NCBI RefSeq assembly: GCF_000711695.1
Contig: NW_013546952.1
Coordinates: forward strand, 1-64,000
Direction of reading: 5' to 3'
Source: Tilletiaria anomala UBC 951
Taxonomy: Eukaryota; Basidiomycota; Exobasidiomycetes; Georgefischeriales; Tilletiariaceae
DNA: 64,000 nucleotides
Shown: in pieces, positions 12,155-23,049 of the stretch
Position numbering within the stretch: the stretch's first letter is position 1
Layout: each line of letters begins with the position of its first letter
The notes under the pieces: generated by a model
The model's input: the letters and a program-made list of their open reading frames with translations, nothing else
What the model was told of the DNA's origin: nothing
Databases searched by the model: none
Program-made: the position numbers and the translations under genes

Positions 12155-15100
12155 ATGGCCCGATCACCTTTAGATCTGGTTACAGGGGCCCTCGCCAGCC
12201 CGGTATGGGTCCGAGCTGGGGAGGGCACAACAACCGTCTCAGATGCATATCTCCACTCCAGCAGTGAGTACAGCAGCCTCAAGCGAGTTTTGCCGATTAG
12301 AGCTGACGGTCACGCTCCTTCTCTCCCAACTTTCTTCACATTGTGTGTACTCGGCACGGGCAGACCTCACAGATGTAGCTTTGTACTACACGGTGCATGC
12401 GATCCCTCAAGTCTACAACCCCGGAATCATCGTCGCGTCCATCGCAGTCGCCATTCTCGGTTCGTATTCAACCCTGTTGCTGCTCGGCAAGCGCACGAGC
12501 AACAAAGGCGCGCGCAACATTACTCTTCTGGTCATGGCTGCCTCGGGTGAGTTGACCGCGATGCCGTCGTATCTGTTCCTCCGCTGACGCTATTACCGTA
12601 CCCGTGCCATGCACTGTTCCACCCTGCTGCAGTCATGGCGTGTGTCGGAATCTGGGGCATGGTGAGTGCAAGCATGACCGTAGAGTGGTGAGCCTGCATT
12701 ATGAAAAAGTGTGCTAAACCATCTCGTCTCATGACTCCCGCAGCACTTTATCGGCATGCACTTTTCCCTCCGGCCGATCCCCAACGTGAGCTGGTATGTC
12801 CAGTTCAGCCCCGGCTTCACGGTGTTCAGTCTATTCGTTCCGACCATCTCGCTCGTCATTGCCTTCTTTTTTGTCGACGATGTCGTCTCATTTTCGATGT
12901 GGCGCGTCTGTCTCTCCGGCGTGATTACCGGCCTGATCGTCTCTCTAATGCACTATTCGGCCTCATTCAAGGCCAACTTTGTCGTCACGTACAATCCCAT
13001 TCACACTTCGTTCTCCATCCTGCTCGGCTGTGTCGCCGCCACGATTGCGCTCTTCTCGTTCTTCCGCTTCCGCGCGCAGTGGGAGGACAGCTGGTGGAAG
13101 CGGCTCGTGTGCGCAACTATCCTCGGTGCAGGCGTCTCGGGCATGCACTACCTAGGCGCCGCCGGAACGTCGTACTATGTCCCGCCTGACCCGACGGCGG
13201 TCCCCGGCATCCTCAGCACGGGAAGCTACCAGAGCAACGTCGTAACGATCGCCATTGGCGTCATGTGCTTTGCCATCATTGTCTTTTCGACCTTCATCCC
13301 CGTCTCGGACGTGCTCACGGCGCGCGATGCGCGCAACAAGGCGCGTAAAGTCGTCGTCTGCTCGGCCACGTTTGACAAGCAGGGCCGTCTGCTGGTCAAG
13401 CAGGACGGAACCATGCCCATGATGGTCATCGAAACGCAGATCCAGATTAAGGACATGCTCGATTATCTCGACAACCGCCAGCCGACGTTCCAGTGGCTTT
13501 ATTCCATCTCGTGGGACTGGAACATTGTCGCGCCATTCCTTCGCGCCATCACCGCCTTTTTCTTCGCCAAGGACCAAGAGGAGCAGCGCCGCGCATCGCA
13601 ACGCCACTCCGGCGGCGGCGCCGGTCTCTTCAAAGTCAAGGCTCTCAACAAGAGCCGTCGCAGCATCGACGCGCTTAGCAGCATGCCCAACAAGGGCCCC
13701 GCTGCCCTCGCCGAGTTCCGCGACCGCTTCATTGACGCGGCCAACCACCTAAGCTTTGAGCTCGACATCCCCCTGCAGCAGATTGGCGTCCTGTACGACC
13801 GCGTCTTCCCCACAGGCACGCGCAAGGTGGCACTGCAGGCGGCCAACAATGGCCACGAGTTCAAGCCGCATCGCGAGACGCTCGAGCGCTTTGACGATGA
13901 GAGCTCGATCAACGGCCATGTCCCCAGCATCTTTGGCGACGGCGAGAACGAGGAGGAAGGCTTGATGCTTTTCCTCGTCCGCGAGCTTCCTGGCAGCAGC
14001 GGCGCCAAGGACGCCGCGGAGAATGCTGAAAAGTATCGCCAGCGTGGCTACCGCATGACCGAGACGCGCTTCCTCGCTGGCGTGCTCGCTGACCGCGTCG
14101 CGGTGACCAAGCCCGAGATGGAAGTGATGCTCGACTCGCTGCGCTTGTACGCCAAGCGCGGCACGCGCCCTGTCGTCCAACCTGGCGGCGTATATGCAGG
14201 CCTCTTTGGCGTCCGTCCATCTACGAGCAGACAGGGAGGCCTCGACGTGCTTGTGTACAACTTTGCCCGCCATCAGATCCCCGCGTACCGGCTGCCGGAC
14301 GTTGCTAAGATCACACCCGATATGCGCGTCTTCCTCCGCATGCTCGACCAGATGACGATGGAGGAGGCGATGAAGGTGTGCGAGCGCGAATCGATCCGTT
14401 CAGGCGAGCAGCGGCGTTACGTGAACGGCCTTGCCACCGCACAACAGCAGGATGCCAAAGGCGACATTGCCGCGACCGACGATGAGAATGTCGAGCTGAT
14501 GATACAGTTCCAGACGGCGCTCTTTATTGCGCTCGACGCGCTGCACAACTCGGTCCGCTTCTACCCGCGCATCGCGCAGACAGCCCGCATCAGCGCTGAG
14601 GTGCTCGAGGTGCCGTCGACGCTCGACGACTCGACGGCCCCGGCAGAGATGATCCTGATCCAGGCCGTCTTGCCCGAGGCGCGCGTAAGCCCCAACTCGT
14701 ACTCGGAGCTGGTCAACGCAGCTGCCGCTGAGACGGTGCCGACGGACCGCCCCGGTAACGGCACTCCGTTTGTCTTTACACCATACACGCTCTTTTCCAA
14801 ATCGCAGATGATGCTTCTCCGCGGTCGTCAGGCGGACGACTTTGAGCACGAGGTCGTCATTGAGCTCCGCCGCCGTTACCCATCCAGCTTGATGCAGGAG
14901 GCCGAAGAACGCGCGTCCGACCACCAAAGCCGCAAAACGCACAGCGTTATCTCGCACGACATTAGCTACCTCCAAGTCGATGAGAAGAAATACGGCGACG
15001 AGGATGACTATGGCGCCGACGATCACGCTTCTGGTCACAATATTGGCGGTGGGAGCGGTGGTAGCAACAAGGGCGGCTTTTCCACGCGCTGGGGTAACCG

Positions 15101-16148
15101 CAGCAAGCAGCAGCAGCGTGGCAAACAGGGCGAGTACTACCACTCTGAGAGCTTTGCGCTCTCGCCTCGCCGCAATAGCTCCTCCTCGGCTGTCTCACGT
15201 ACCGGTCCGGGCCACAGCGCACGCACACCGCCCATGGATCAAAAGGAGATGCGCCAGGTTACCCACGCCGGCTTGACCCCGCTCCGCGCCGACAACAGCA
15301 ATAACCCTCAATCGCCTATCTCACCCTCTTCCACTGTCACCGCCGTCAACTCGCCGGACCGCCTGCCCGAATACAGCCAGGCGGACCACGACGTGCACGC
15401 GTCGCAGTCGCTTGGGATAAGGCGCTTCATCGATGGCGGCCTCCCGGCCAACGCATTGTCGGCGTTAGCTAATGCGCGCTATGCGCAACCCGCCGACGAA
15501 ACGATTGTTGAGGAAGACATGTCACAGAATGACGATCAGCAGCAACTCACATCAGCAGCAGCAGCACCGGTCGGCATATCGGATCTGTCATCTGACGATG
15601 GACGGTCGATCTGTGATGCCTCATCCGCGGCCGACCTCTCCGCGCGAGCGCCAGCCGTCGTTCGCAAACGCCCAGGTGTCATGCCGCCAGCCGTCGGAGG
15701 TCTCGCGGCCGCTGCACCCATCTATGAATCCGCCACTACGGCCTCACGCGGAAGCACCAACGCCTCACGTCGCCGGCCTGCAACTGCTGCTGCAGGCTCA
15801 GGCACCGGCTCCGCCAGTACCGCAGGTGTAGAACCGCTTGGCTCGCTCGTCGCGCCACCGCCGCGCATCATGCGCTCCAGTTCCGGAGGCCCGCGCCCGT
15901 CGACTGCTCCTTCCTCTGGACGAAGGGAGACAGCGCTACTCCGCCCGCGCACGGCAGACAGCGCTGGTAACGGCAGCAGCAGCAGCAATGCGCGTTTCCT
16001 CAGTCAGCGACACGCTGCCAGCGCTTCCTTGTCGGCCAACGAGGCTAGTTTGCTTGCGCGACTTCGCAGCGATGACTGGTCGACGCGTCAACTGCAGTCG
16101 CTCGAGCGCGGTCCGTCGGGTCAGCTGTTGCTTGGTGTCGACTTTTGA
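12155..16148 (+). CDS. MHYT-domain integral membrane sensor-like protein
   Basis: Exons 12155-12263, 12364-12546, 12633-12661 and 12744-16148 give 1241 residues. The N-terminal ~270 residues form a multi-pass membrane region with the repeated motifs that name the MHYT domain: GMHFIGMHF at the exon 3/4 junction, LMHYSASF, and GMHYLGAAG. Each lies near the outer end of a hydrophobic helix. MHYT domains are proposed to bind a metal such as copper and to sense O2, CO or NO in bacteria; fungal members are largely uncharacterised. After the membrane part comes a ~450-residue soluble region with acidic and basic helices, then a Ser/Gly/Ala-rich tail with a KKYGDEDDYGADD acidic patch. The short third exon (29 nt) carries half of the first motif, which supports the splicing. 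The start ATG follows CACC. No GGDEF, EAL, kinase or other output domain is visible. Confidence 0.85.
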
Positions 16149-16722
16149 TTGCGCTCCCTCCACATTGCATCATGGCTCGCTAGCATTGCATTTCGTCTCG
16201 TTCCGCTCCCGAGCCGAGCCTCGTCGCAGGTTTGTTCAGACTTCTGTCTCTGTATGGTGCAACAAACAACCACAAAGACGAACACCACTATTATCCAGCA
16301 AACAGCACGTTTCGACCATCTCGTCGCCTTGCCCATCGATCATCGACCACCATCCTCCTATCATCCGCCAGTCCTATGTCAATCCCATGCATGCAACCTC
16401 TTCCCCCCATCGCAGCACTTTCAATCTATTCAAGGCACATGCGGGCAACAAGTCAAGGGGTCTATCGTTCGTTCATTGTTTCTTTTATCCATCCCTTTCA
16501 CCTGGGCCTCGAGCATGACTTGCTTTGCGGGCACCAAGATTGGGTCCAGTCTTTGTGGATTTTCTCTTGTTGACATTTGGCGAAGATACCGTATTTTTGG
16601 ATCGGGTTAACAGGCTTCCCAATGAACACTTTCCCTGTAGTCTTACACAGTATTTGTGACAAGCACTTATAGCTGAGTCAGTCCGTCATTTAGTGTACAT
16701 GCTGTGCTAGGCCCTGCCGCAT
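16149..16722. other. Convergent 3' spacer MHYT gene / NOP53
   Basis: 574 bp between two convergent stop codons. I see no gene; it is presumably the two 3' UTRs. Confidence 0.5.
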
Positions 16723-18321
16723 TCAAACGAATTGCTTGTACGAATGCCTCTCGTACTCCTTCTCGCCCCTCTTGCCAAGCTTCTTCTTTGCGATGACGGG
16801 CGCGCGAGGCTCGACAAGTGCGCGCGCCTGCATGCGCTGGAAGCGGTCACGGAAGAGGTTGCCTTCGGTCTTAAGCCCACGCAGGTTTTCCGTCAGATCC
16901 TCGCCGAGCTGCACGTTGCTCTTGTTGACTTCGAGATTGGCGGGGACGACAGACTTGCCGATGCGTCGGCCCTGCAGGCCGTGCTGCGCGATGTGCTCTT
17001 CCTTCGCTTTGCGCCGCGAGAGCGAGGCTGTGAGGCGTGCGCGCTGCATGGCGTCCAGCTGCTTGCGCAATGAGGGCGCTTGTGTGAGGAGATGCGCAAG
17101 GTGTTTGGTCCGCTTGCGTTCAAGGGCAAGGCGCGCCTCCTCCTTTGCACGCAAGGCACGCGAACGCTTCGCTTGCGTCTTGCGCTTTGGGTCTTTCTTT
17201 GCTTCTACCGCTTCTGTTCCGGCTGCGACAGCCGTCGTAGACGCCTCCACGGCGCCCTCGTCTGCGCTGGCTTTCGACTCTCCACTATCGTCGTCGTCGT
17301 CGTCGGAGACATCCAACTTCATGCCATTCCAGCTCTTGTTAATTTCCTTCTCATCAGCGATAATATCGTCCCGTTCGATTTGCCTCAGCTCCTCCCAGCG
17401 CTTCTTGAATCGCCGTCGAGCCTCCTCGTCCAATTCTTTCGCCTTCTCCACCTCAAACGCCCGATGGAGAAGCTCTTCATGTGTTTCTACGTCTGGGTTG
17501 TAGGACGTCCCCGGATGCGGCAAGGGAACGGCAGGGAGCGTGCGGGATAGGGAGACTATCGCGTGAGAGGTGGGGTTCTTGGAGACCCGATCAGCTGCAG
17601 AGCCGGTAGAGGGGAGTGTGTGGGCGGAGAGCGTCTTGGGAATCTTGACAGCTGCCTGTTGCTTGTTATGTTGCACCTGTATCCATTCATTGTCGTCCGG
17701 TCCCTCGTCGCTCGCCTTGCGCTTGCCAGCCTTCTTCGCACCAGTTTGGCCACTCCAGACGTCTCTGTCTGCGAGAACTGTCAGACCTTCAACATCTTGC
17801 AATCGTGACTGCTCGCCCTCAACGAGCACTCCAAGAGGACCGCGCACTTTCTTGTGTGCCAGACGGCGCAGCCGGTCTTTGGCAGCTTTAGACGTCAAAC
17901 CTGCTCTTCGAAGGCGTTCCTCTGCAGCGCTGCTACTGGTGGACGATCGAGAAGCAGGGAGACCAGCACGGGCACGTGCCTGAACGGGAGGTACAGCGGA
18001 GCGCTCCTGAAGGATCTGCAAGCTCTTCAGCGGACGCTTGCCGGCCTTTTCTCTCTTTTGGATCTGTTTTGCAACCTGCTCATCGCCGGTACGGTCGAGA
18101 GTGAAGAGCGAACCGGCAGCAGAGTTGCTGGTGGAAGAGGGGCCAATGAGGCGCTCCTGTAATCGCTGCGACTCGAGGTGCTCGTCCACATCGGTGAGGT
18201 CGATTGCTTTGCGCCAGCTCGCCTTTGACTTGCGAGACGGAGCCTTGGACGACGGTGCACCAATAGAGCCGGTGGCTTTTGCCTTGCCCTTGGAGGCAGA
18301 GAACCCAGCAGCGGTGCCCAT
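16723..18321 (-). CDS. NOP53: Nop53 ribosome biogenesis factor
   Basis: Nop53 (GLTSCR2 in animals) binds pre-60S particles and recruits the exosome-associated helicase Mtr4 for ITS2 processing in the nucleolus. The single-exon gene encodes 532 residues. The N-terminal KASWRKAIDLTDVDEHLE is the conserved family start. LFTLDRTGDE fits the short arch-interaction-type region. A coiled, very basic C-terminal half includes RFKKRWEELRQIERDD, KDPKRKTQAKRSRALRAKEE and a final RLGKRGEKEYERHSYKQFV-like end. An Asp-rich run (VSDDDDDDSGES) lies around residue 350. The frame is open upstream to 18543, but those 74 codons have no family resemblance, so the ATG at 18321, which starts MGTAAGFSASKGKAK, was chosen. 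It is divergent from the RPP21-like gene. Confidence 0.9.
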   Translation of the reverse strand: MGTAAGFSASKGKAKATGSIGAPSSKAPSRKSKASWRKAIDLTDVDEHLESQRLQERLIGPSSTSNSAAGSLFTLDRTGDEQVAKQIQKREKAGKRPLKSLQILQERSAVPPVQARARAGLPASRSSTSSSAAEERLRRAGLTSKAAKDRLRRLAHKKVRGPLGVLVEGEQSRLQDVEGLTVLADRDVWSGQTGAKKAGKRKASDEGPDDNEWIQVQHNKQQAAVKIPKTLSAHTLPSTGSAADRVSKNPTSHAIVSLSRTLPAVPLPHPGTSYNPDVETHEELLHRAFEVEKAKELDEEARRRFKKRWEELRQIERDDIIADEKEINKSWNGMKLDVSDDDDDDSGESKASADEGAVEASTTAVAAGTEAVEAKKDPKRKTQAKRSRALRAKEEARLALERKRTKHLAHLLTQAPSLRKQLDAMQRARLTASLSRRKAKEEHIAQHGLQGRRIGKSVVPANLEVNKSNVQLGEDLTENLRGLKTEGNLFRDRFQRMQARALVEPRAPVIAKKKLGKRGEKEYERHSYKQFV

Positions 18322-18717
18322 GGTTGCTAATTGAAAAGGCGGTACTGTTGTTCCTACACTGTCAGGTGAGGACACGGGGAGATCGTGCTCGTTGTACGCA
18401 AGACGAACACACACTCTGGGATTGCACACGATGAGGCTGATACCATGGTGTATTTTATAGCAGCCGAACAATGAGAGGTCAGAGGAAATCCTCCGAAAAA
18501 AATTCGCAGGCCGTGGGGAGGAACGACTTGCACCGAATAGCACATCTCCATCAGCATCGCTCTCGCTGCTCGCGCACTATGGCAAGCGTATGATATAAGG
18601 ATCCTTTAACGACACGCATTGCCTTGTTAGCGTTGCTATCTGGACGGCCCAACAGAGGTAAAGCTTGGTGCCGTACAGAATGCGCATTCCAGGAGAGAGC
18701 TGAACTGCGTTGGTATC
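18322..18717. promoter_or_regulatory. Bidirectional promoter NOP53 / RPP21-like
   Basis: 396 bp separates the two start codons. It contains CGATGAG (18429-18435), which matches the core of the yeast PAC element, and GAAAAAAATTCG (18495-18506), which resembles the RRPE element. Together these mark ribosome-biogenesis promoters in ascomycetes. Their use here is inference. Confidence 0.5.
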
Positions 18718-20702
18718 ATGGGTCGCAAAAGGAAGTATGGCGAGCAAGCCGTCGATGGCGCTGCTGTCACTGGCGGCGCAGGTGGAGGGCGGCAAGCAGA
18801 AGCTGCTGCTGTGGGCACAGAACTGGATGATGATGACAACTGGAATGATCGACAGCAGCCCACGCATGTCGCTTTAGCGCCAGGTTCTGGAATGATTCAA
18901 GAAGGAGGAGGTTCAGCTCCTACTTCGCTTGAAAGAACCCAAACTTTGTCTGCTCTCGCGTCAGATCAGCGAAAGGAAAGCCGAAGAAAAGGACATGATC
19001 GCGGTACGCCCGGTCGCCAACGTGAGGCAAGCGATGCTAAGGGTGGCAAGGGGAAGGGCAAAGCAAAAGCAAATCAAAACATGGAAAATACTAAAGCGCT
19101 GCAGGAGCCGCCAATACCCAAGACAGCACCAAATTTCGATGCGTTCAGCACGCTCAATAACATGCTGCAGTCCGCCATGGTGCTCACTCTGCAGGCCTTC
19201 ATGTACCGTGCGAATCCGACAGCTCCCAAAAAAGTGGAGCACAAAGATAGTCATGGAGAAAATGCGGCACAATCGAAGACACACAAGTATGATGCGACGA
19301 GCGATCACTTGGCCGAGCTAGCTCGAAGGCGTGTCGGCGAGATGAAAGCGCTGGCTCGGAAAGCTGTTATCTCCTTGTCAGTCTATTCATGTCATTTATC
19401 AGCGATATGATGTTCCTCTGACGCAGAACCTGTGCCTCTCAATGGCTCCCTTTACTTTTCTTACCTCACAGGGATCCCTCAATCAAACGGTCAATTTGCA
19501 AACGATGTGACACTCTGCTACTACCAGGCATCACAGACGAAGTGCGCGTCAACGAATCGAAGGCGCATGGAAGCGTCGTGCAGCATACTTGCGCGCACTG
19601 CGGCTTCAAGCGACGCTTACCTGCACCGCCTGCCGGCACAGTCATGGATGGAGCCACGAGCAGCTGTAGTCAGAACCGTCGCAGCGATGATGCTAACGGA
19701 TGCGCCTTTGAATTCGACCGTGGAGAGACAGCAGACGAAGGAACAGAAGGACCGCAGGCACAAGCTGAGAATCAGGAAATCCCCGAGATGGGCATGGAAA
19801 CAGATGTGGGCTCCGTTCAGCCGACCAGTGGCACGTCAGTGCATGTCGCTGGAGCGCACGCCCATATCAAACCCACGCAAACGGAGGGTCTCCCAGTCTT
19901 CGGCCTAGGTGCTGCTGCTACTGCACCGACCGCTCATCACACTGAAGGGAGAACAAGCAAGAATCGGATACCGCAGCGTCAGCGTCGCAAGGCGGGTAAT
20001 CTTGCAGACCTCGTCTCACGTCGGATTCAACAAGAAGCGTCCTTGCTGCGAGTAGCTGATGTTCCACATGGTACCCACTCCAGCAGCGCCACTGGCACTA
20101 CTAGCGATGAAGGAGGGAAGAAGGGAAAGAGAACGAGCAATTCAAAAGTGATGGCCTGTGACTCTTTGTTGCAAGCTTCACTGCAACCTACAGGTCCCCT
20201 ACCTGAGACCCTGGAGCGTGGAATCCAGCGCGCAAGGCGGGCTCTGTTCCCACCTGGCAAATCTAGAGAACAGCAAGAGCCTGCAGCCTCCCGCTCTCAT
20301 CGAAAATCGAATGATACTCTGCTTCTCAAGATCTATGGACAACCAGGTCGAGCGCCAGGCCCAACCAATAACGAGAAGCGCAAGATCGCAGCGCTCGAGC
20401 GGCGTCGTCGTATCGCGTGCGGATCTCCTGGAAACACCAACAATACAGCGACAATGAAGCAGACAGCAAAGGCGCCACACAATGAGACCGAACACAATAC
20501 CAGAAGCAGCCGGCTCTCCCTTGGGCTGCCGCCATTCCATGAACGAATCAAAGGCTCAGGTTGGGCGAACCGAGTGCCGGATCATGTGCTCGGCGGCGCT
20601 GACGGCAACAGTAGCGAAATACAGAGGTTGGGACGCGAGGAAGTCGCCGCAAGGAAGCTTCACGGTGGGCATGTCATGATAACTGGCCGAGAGCCCGCAT
20701 GA
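18718..20702 (+). CDS. RPP21: RNase P/MRP subunit, Rpp21/Rpr2 family, with long C-terminal extension
   Basis: Rpp21/Rpr2 is a zinc-binding protein subunit of RNase P (tRNA 5' maturation) and, in many eukaryotes, RNase MRP. Exons 18718-19376 and 19472-20702 give 629 residues. The intron choice is strongly supported because it creates ARKAVISL-DPSIKRSICKRC, matching the human pattern of a helix followed by DPSVKRTLCRGC. The zinc ligands are the cysteines in ICKRC and HTCAHC, with LLLPG between them as in the family. The preceding helices (FSTLNNMLQSAMVLTLQAF and ATSDHLAELARRRVGEMKALA) fit the N-terminal pair that packs on Pop4/Rpp29. Human Rpp21 is about 150 residues; here ~140 residues precede the domain and ~370 polar residues follow it, ending with a possibly conserved LPPFHERIKGSGWANRVPDH block. 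Its stop lies 28 bp from that of the convergent PPPDE-PUL gene. Confidence 0.85.
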
Positions 20703-20730
20703 GATGCTCCTGAAGCGGAGCAAGAACTCA

Positions 20731-22477
20731 TCATGAATTCGCGTATAGAGCTCGTATATCTGTAATCAAATGCTGCAACTGGCTCCTTTGCTCGTCGCCA
20801 TCTAGTTTGTTCAAGAGTGCCACCTTGCCCGCCAAGATAGTATCCAGCTCCAATACCTGCAGAAGCTGGTCTAGCGTCTCCTCCCAGTACAGACTCTTGT
20901 GGAGCAATTTGATCAGCGCTCGTAGCAATAATGCCAAGAGCTTCGCCGACGCCAACGCTGACATGTCCTCGGATTTGACCGCTTCGATTAAGGCGCAGCA
21001 TAGTTCGGACACTGCTTCAGCGTCGAGCAGCTGACCGCGTTGCGTTTCATTCAGCAAGCACATGTTCCAGATAGCGGACGCGGCAGCTTCACGCACATCC
21101 CCATGCGGATGCAGCACACCTTCTACGATTAAAGAGCGTGCACTTGGAAGAGGCAATGCTGCATTGGGCAATGTCGCTCCTGTATGCGAGAATCCGTTGG
21201 CTATCATGCGCAGCCCGCTCTGCAGCACTTTAACGCCTTTAAGCGAGCCGTCCTGGTTCTTGGGCTTGTCGTGCAACAGCTCGGCCAGATGCTTTCCGAA
21301 CGCCACTTCTGTCCGCGAAACGCTCGTCCATGCTAGCGTGTCGGGAGTAGTGAGAGCTACGCTGCGCACTAGTTCGACAAGCGGGAAAATCGCCATGGTG
21401 GAGAAGTGCGTGCTAAGGGTTGCGTTGGCGCGTTGTAGGTCCGCGAGGCGATTCGAATCTAAGCTGATTGCTGTCGAAGAAAGAGCAGCGCGTTCGAGCG
21501 CAGGAATGACGGAGGAGCGGTATATGCGCTCCGCGTCTTGCAGTTCGGCTTTGATGGAGAAAGATGTAGCAGCTGCGGGGCAAGCTGAGATGGCCGCGTC
21601 AATGCGCGATAATACTGTACGATAATTCAGTTTCGCATCCCATCGGCTGGGTCGTGTCCACGTTGCTTCGCTGCTGTCGGCATACGAGGCGAGCTGGATC
21701 TTGTCGTGCGGATGCACCGCTACAGGAGGCATAGAAAAAGAAGAGGCATCGCTCGTGCAACTTCGCAGATTCTTTTCGGTTGCAGCAGGTGGCGTAGGGA
21801 CATGCTGTTTGTCATCCATGTTGCCGGCAAATGCTCGATTTGCCACCACATTCAAAAGCGCAGAGCTAGGCCCGGGTCCTGCAGTGGTAGGTGCGACGGG
21901 AAGGTGATTCGTGTTTGCTGGCCGGAACATGGCGTCGATCTGCGGACGCATCATCATTCCGAACGGTGTGGATAGAAAGTCGGCTGGGAGGTTGGTGATG
22001 CGTGCAGGGATCTCGCGGCCAGTCAGGATCTGCATGCATTCGTTCGTAAATGTATTGCAATTGTGTTCGAGCAGATGGTACTTTGAGGCGGTGAAACGCT
22101 CTCTGAGGTCTTGCAACAGCTCATTCCACGTGTCCGGGTCGACCGACGTGTAGCCCATATCGATCTTTTCTTGCGGTTGGCCGTGCTGTGTGACAATAAA
22201 AAGACGGTGTAGGGTATCAGTTCCACATCCGCTCCACTGCAAGGACGGTAAATGAACGGACATGACTATGCCCAGGGGTCGTCACATCAACCCCCTGTCC
22301 GTAAAAGTATTCTCGACCGTAGACGACCAAGGAAGTGTGGTAGATGGCATCGAAGCTGCGGCCGAGGAGACCCATAGACAGCTGGCGGGCGAGGCCTTGA
22401 GAAAGGTCGTACACCCACAGCTCCACGGGCCACTGCTGCTCGTCGGCGTCGGTGCCCAGCATGGTCGGTTGAATCAT
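20731..22477 (-). CDS. PPPDE (DeSI-type) peptidase with C-terminal PUL domain
   Basis: PPPDE proteins are cysteine proteases of the deSUMOylating isopeptidase group. PUL domains are ARM-like repeats that bind Cdc48/p97. Exons 22262-22477 and 20731-22185 give 556 residues. The catalytic pair is visible: His in DAIYHTSLVVYG and Cys in LLEHNCNTFTNE. The adjacent EYFYGQG and TPGHSHHGQP motifs are typical, and the last is rebuilt exactly by splicing out the 76-bp intron with donor GTCCGT. Residues ~330-556 are leucine-rich helices (for example VKVLQSGLRMIANGF and VREAAASAIWNMCLL) characteristic of PUL. The thioredoxin-like module that separates the two in many fungal relatives is not recognisable; a ~150-residue polar linker takes its place. 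The start ATG at 22477 is the first in frame before the conserved WPVELWVYDLS. An additional 5' exon cannot be excluded. Confidence 0.85.
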
Positions 22478-23049
22478 CACTTTTCGCACACGAGCCACGG
22501 TCTGCGTTCAGCGTCCGTCTCAGGGTCGGACAGCCTTCCGTAACCAAGCATGGAAATCACCAGGCGTGAAGCTTCGTTGTAAAGGGACAGCATAGACGGG
22601 CGCGTTGCATGCATCTATATAGAGGGGAGGGCAACTGGGCTAGCCCGCCACGTAATTGCTAGGTGCTTACGTAACTCATGTTAGCAAAATCAGCAGCAGC
22701 CTCATAAACTAGGGTTGTGTCCCCCCACTTACCAGACCCGCAGGCCGAAAGCCGGGGTTCGGAAATTGGCTGCAGTCGAGTCAGCATACTTACTGCACAG
22801 CCGCCCTGCTGTCAGCTATGACGCGGGCTGTCAGTCCTTCTTGGTCGTCTCGGCTCTCCGTCGGTGTCTCGCTCCGCCTCCTCGATGGCCTCAACTTTGT
22901 ATATCACCCCAACGCTCTCTTCGTTCTCGCCTACCGTTTGTCTGTAATGGCTCGTGGACGTATCCACACCGACAGCAAGGTATCCCATTTGGCACATTGA
23001 CAATTGTGCAAAGCCAAAAAGGGGTTGTGCGACCGTTGCGGAAGCAGAC

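Noticed and set aside
14400-15143. 247-codon minus-strand open frame
   Set aside because: Antisense to the MHYT protein's cytoplasmic region; no recognisable family.
18322-18543. N-terminal extension of NOP53 by 74 codons
   Set aside because: In frame and beginning with ATG, but unlike the family. It contains Cys/Tyr-rich sequence typical of untranslated DNA and covers most of the shared promoter.
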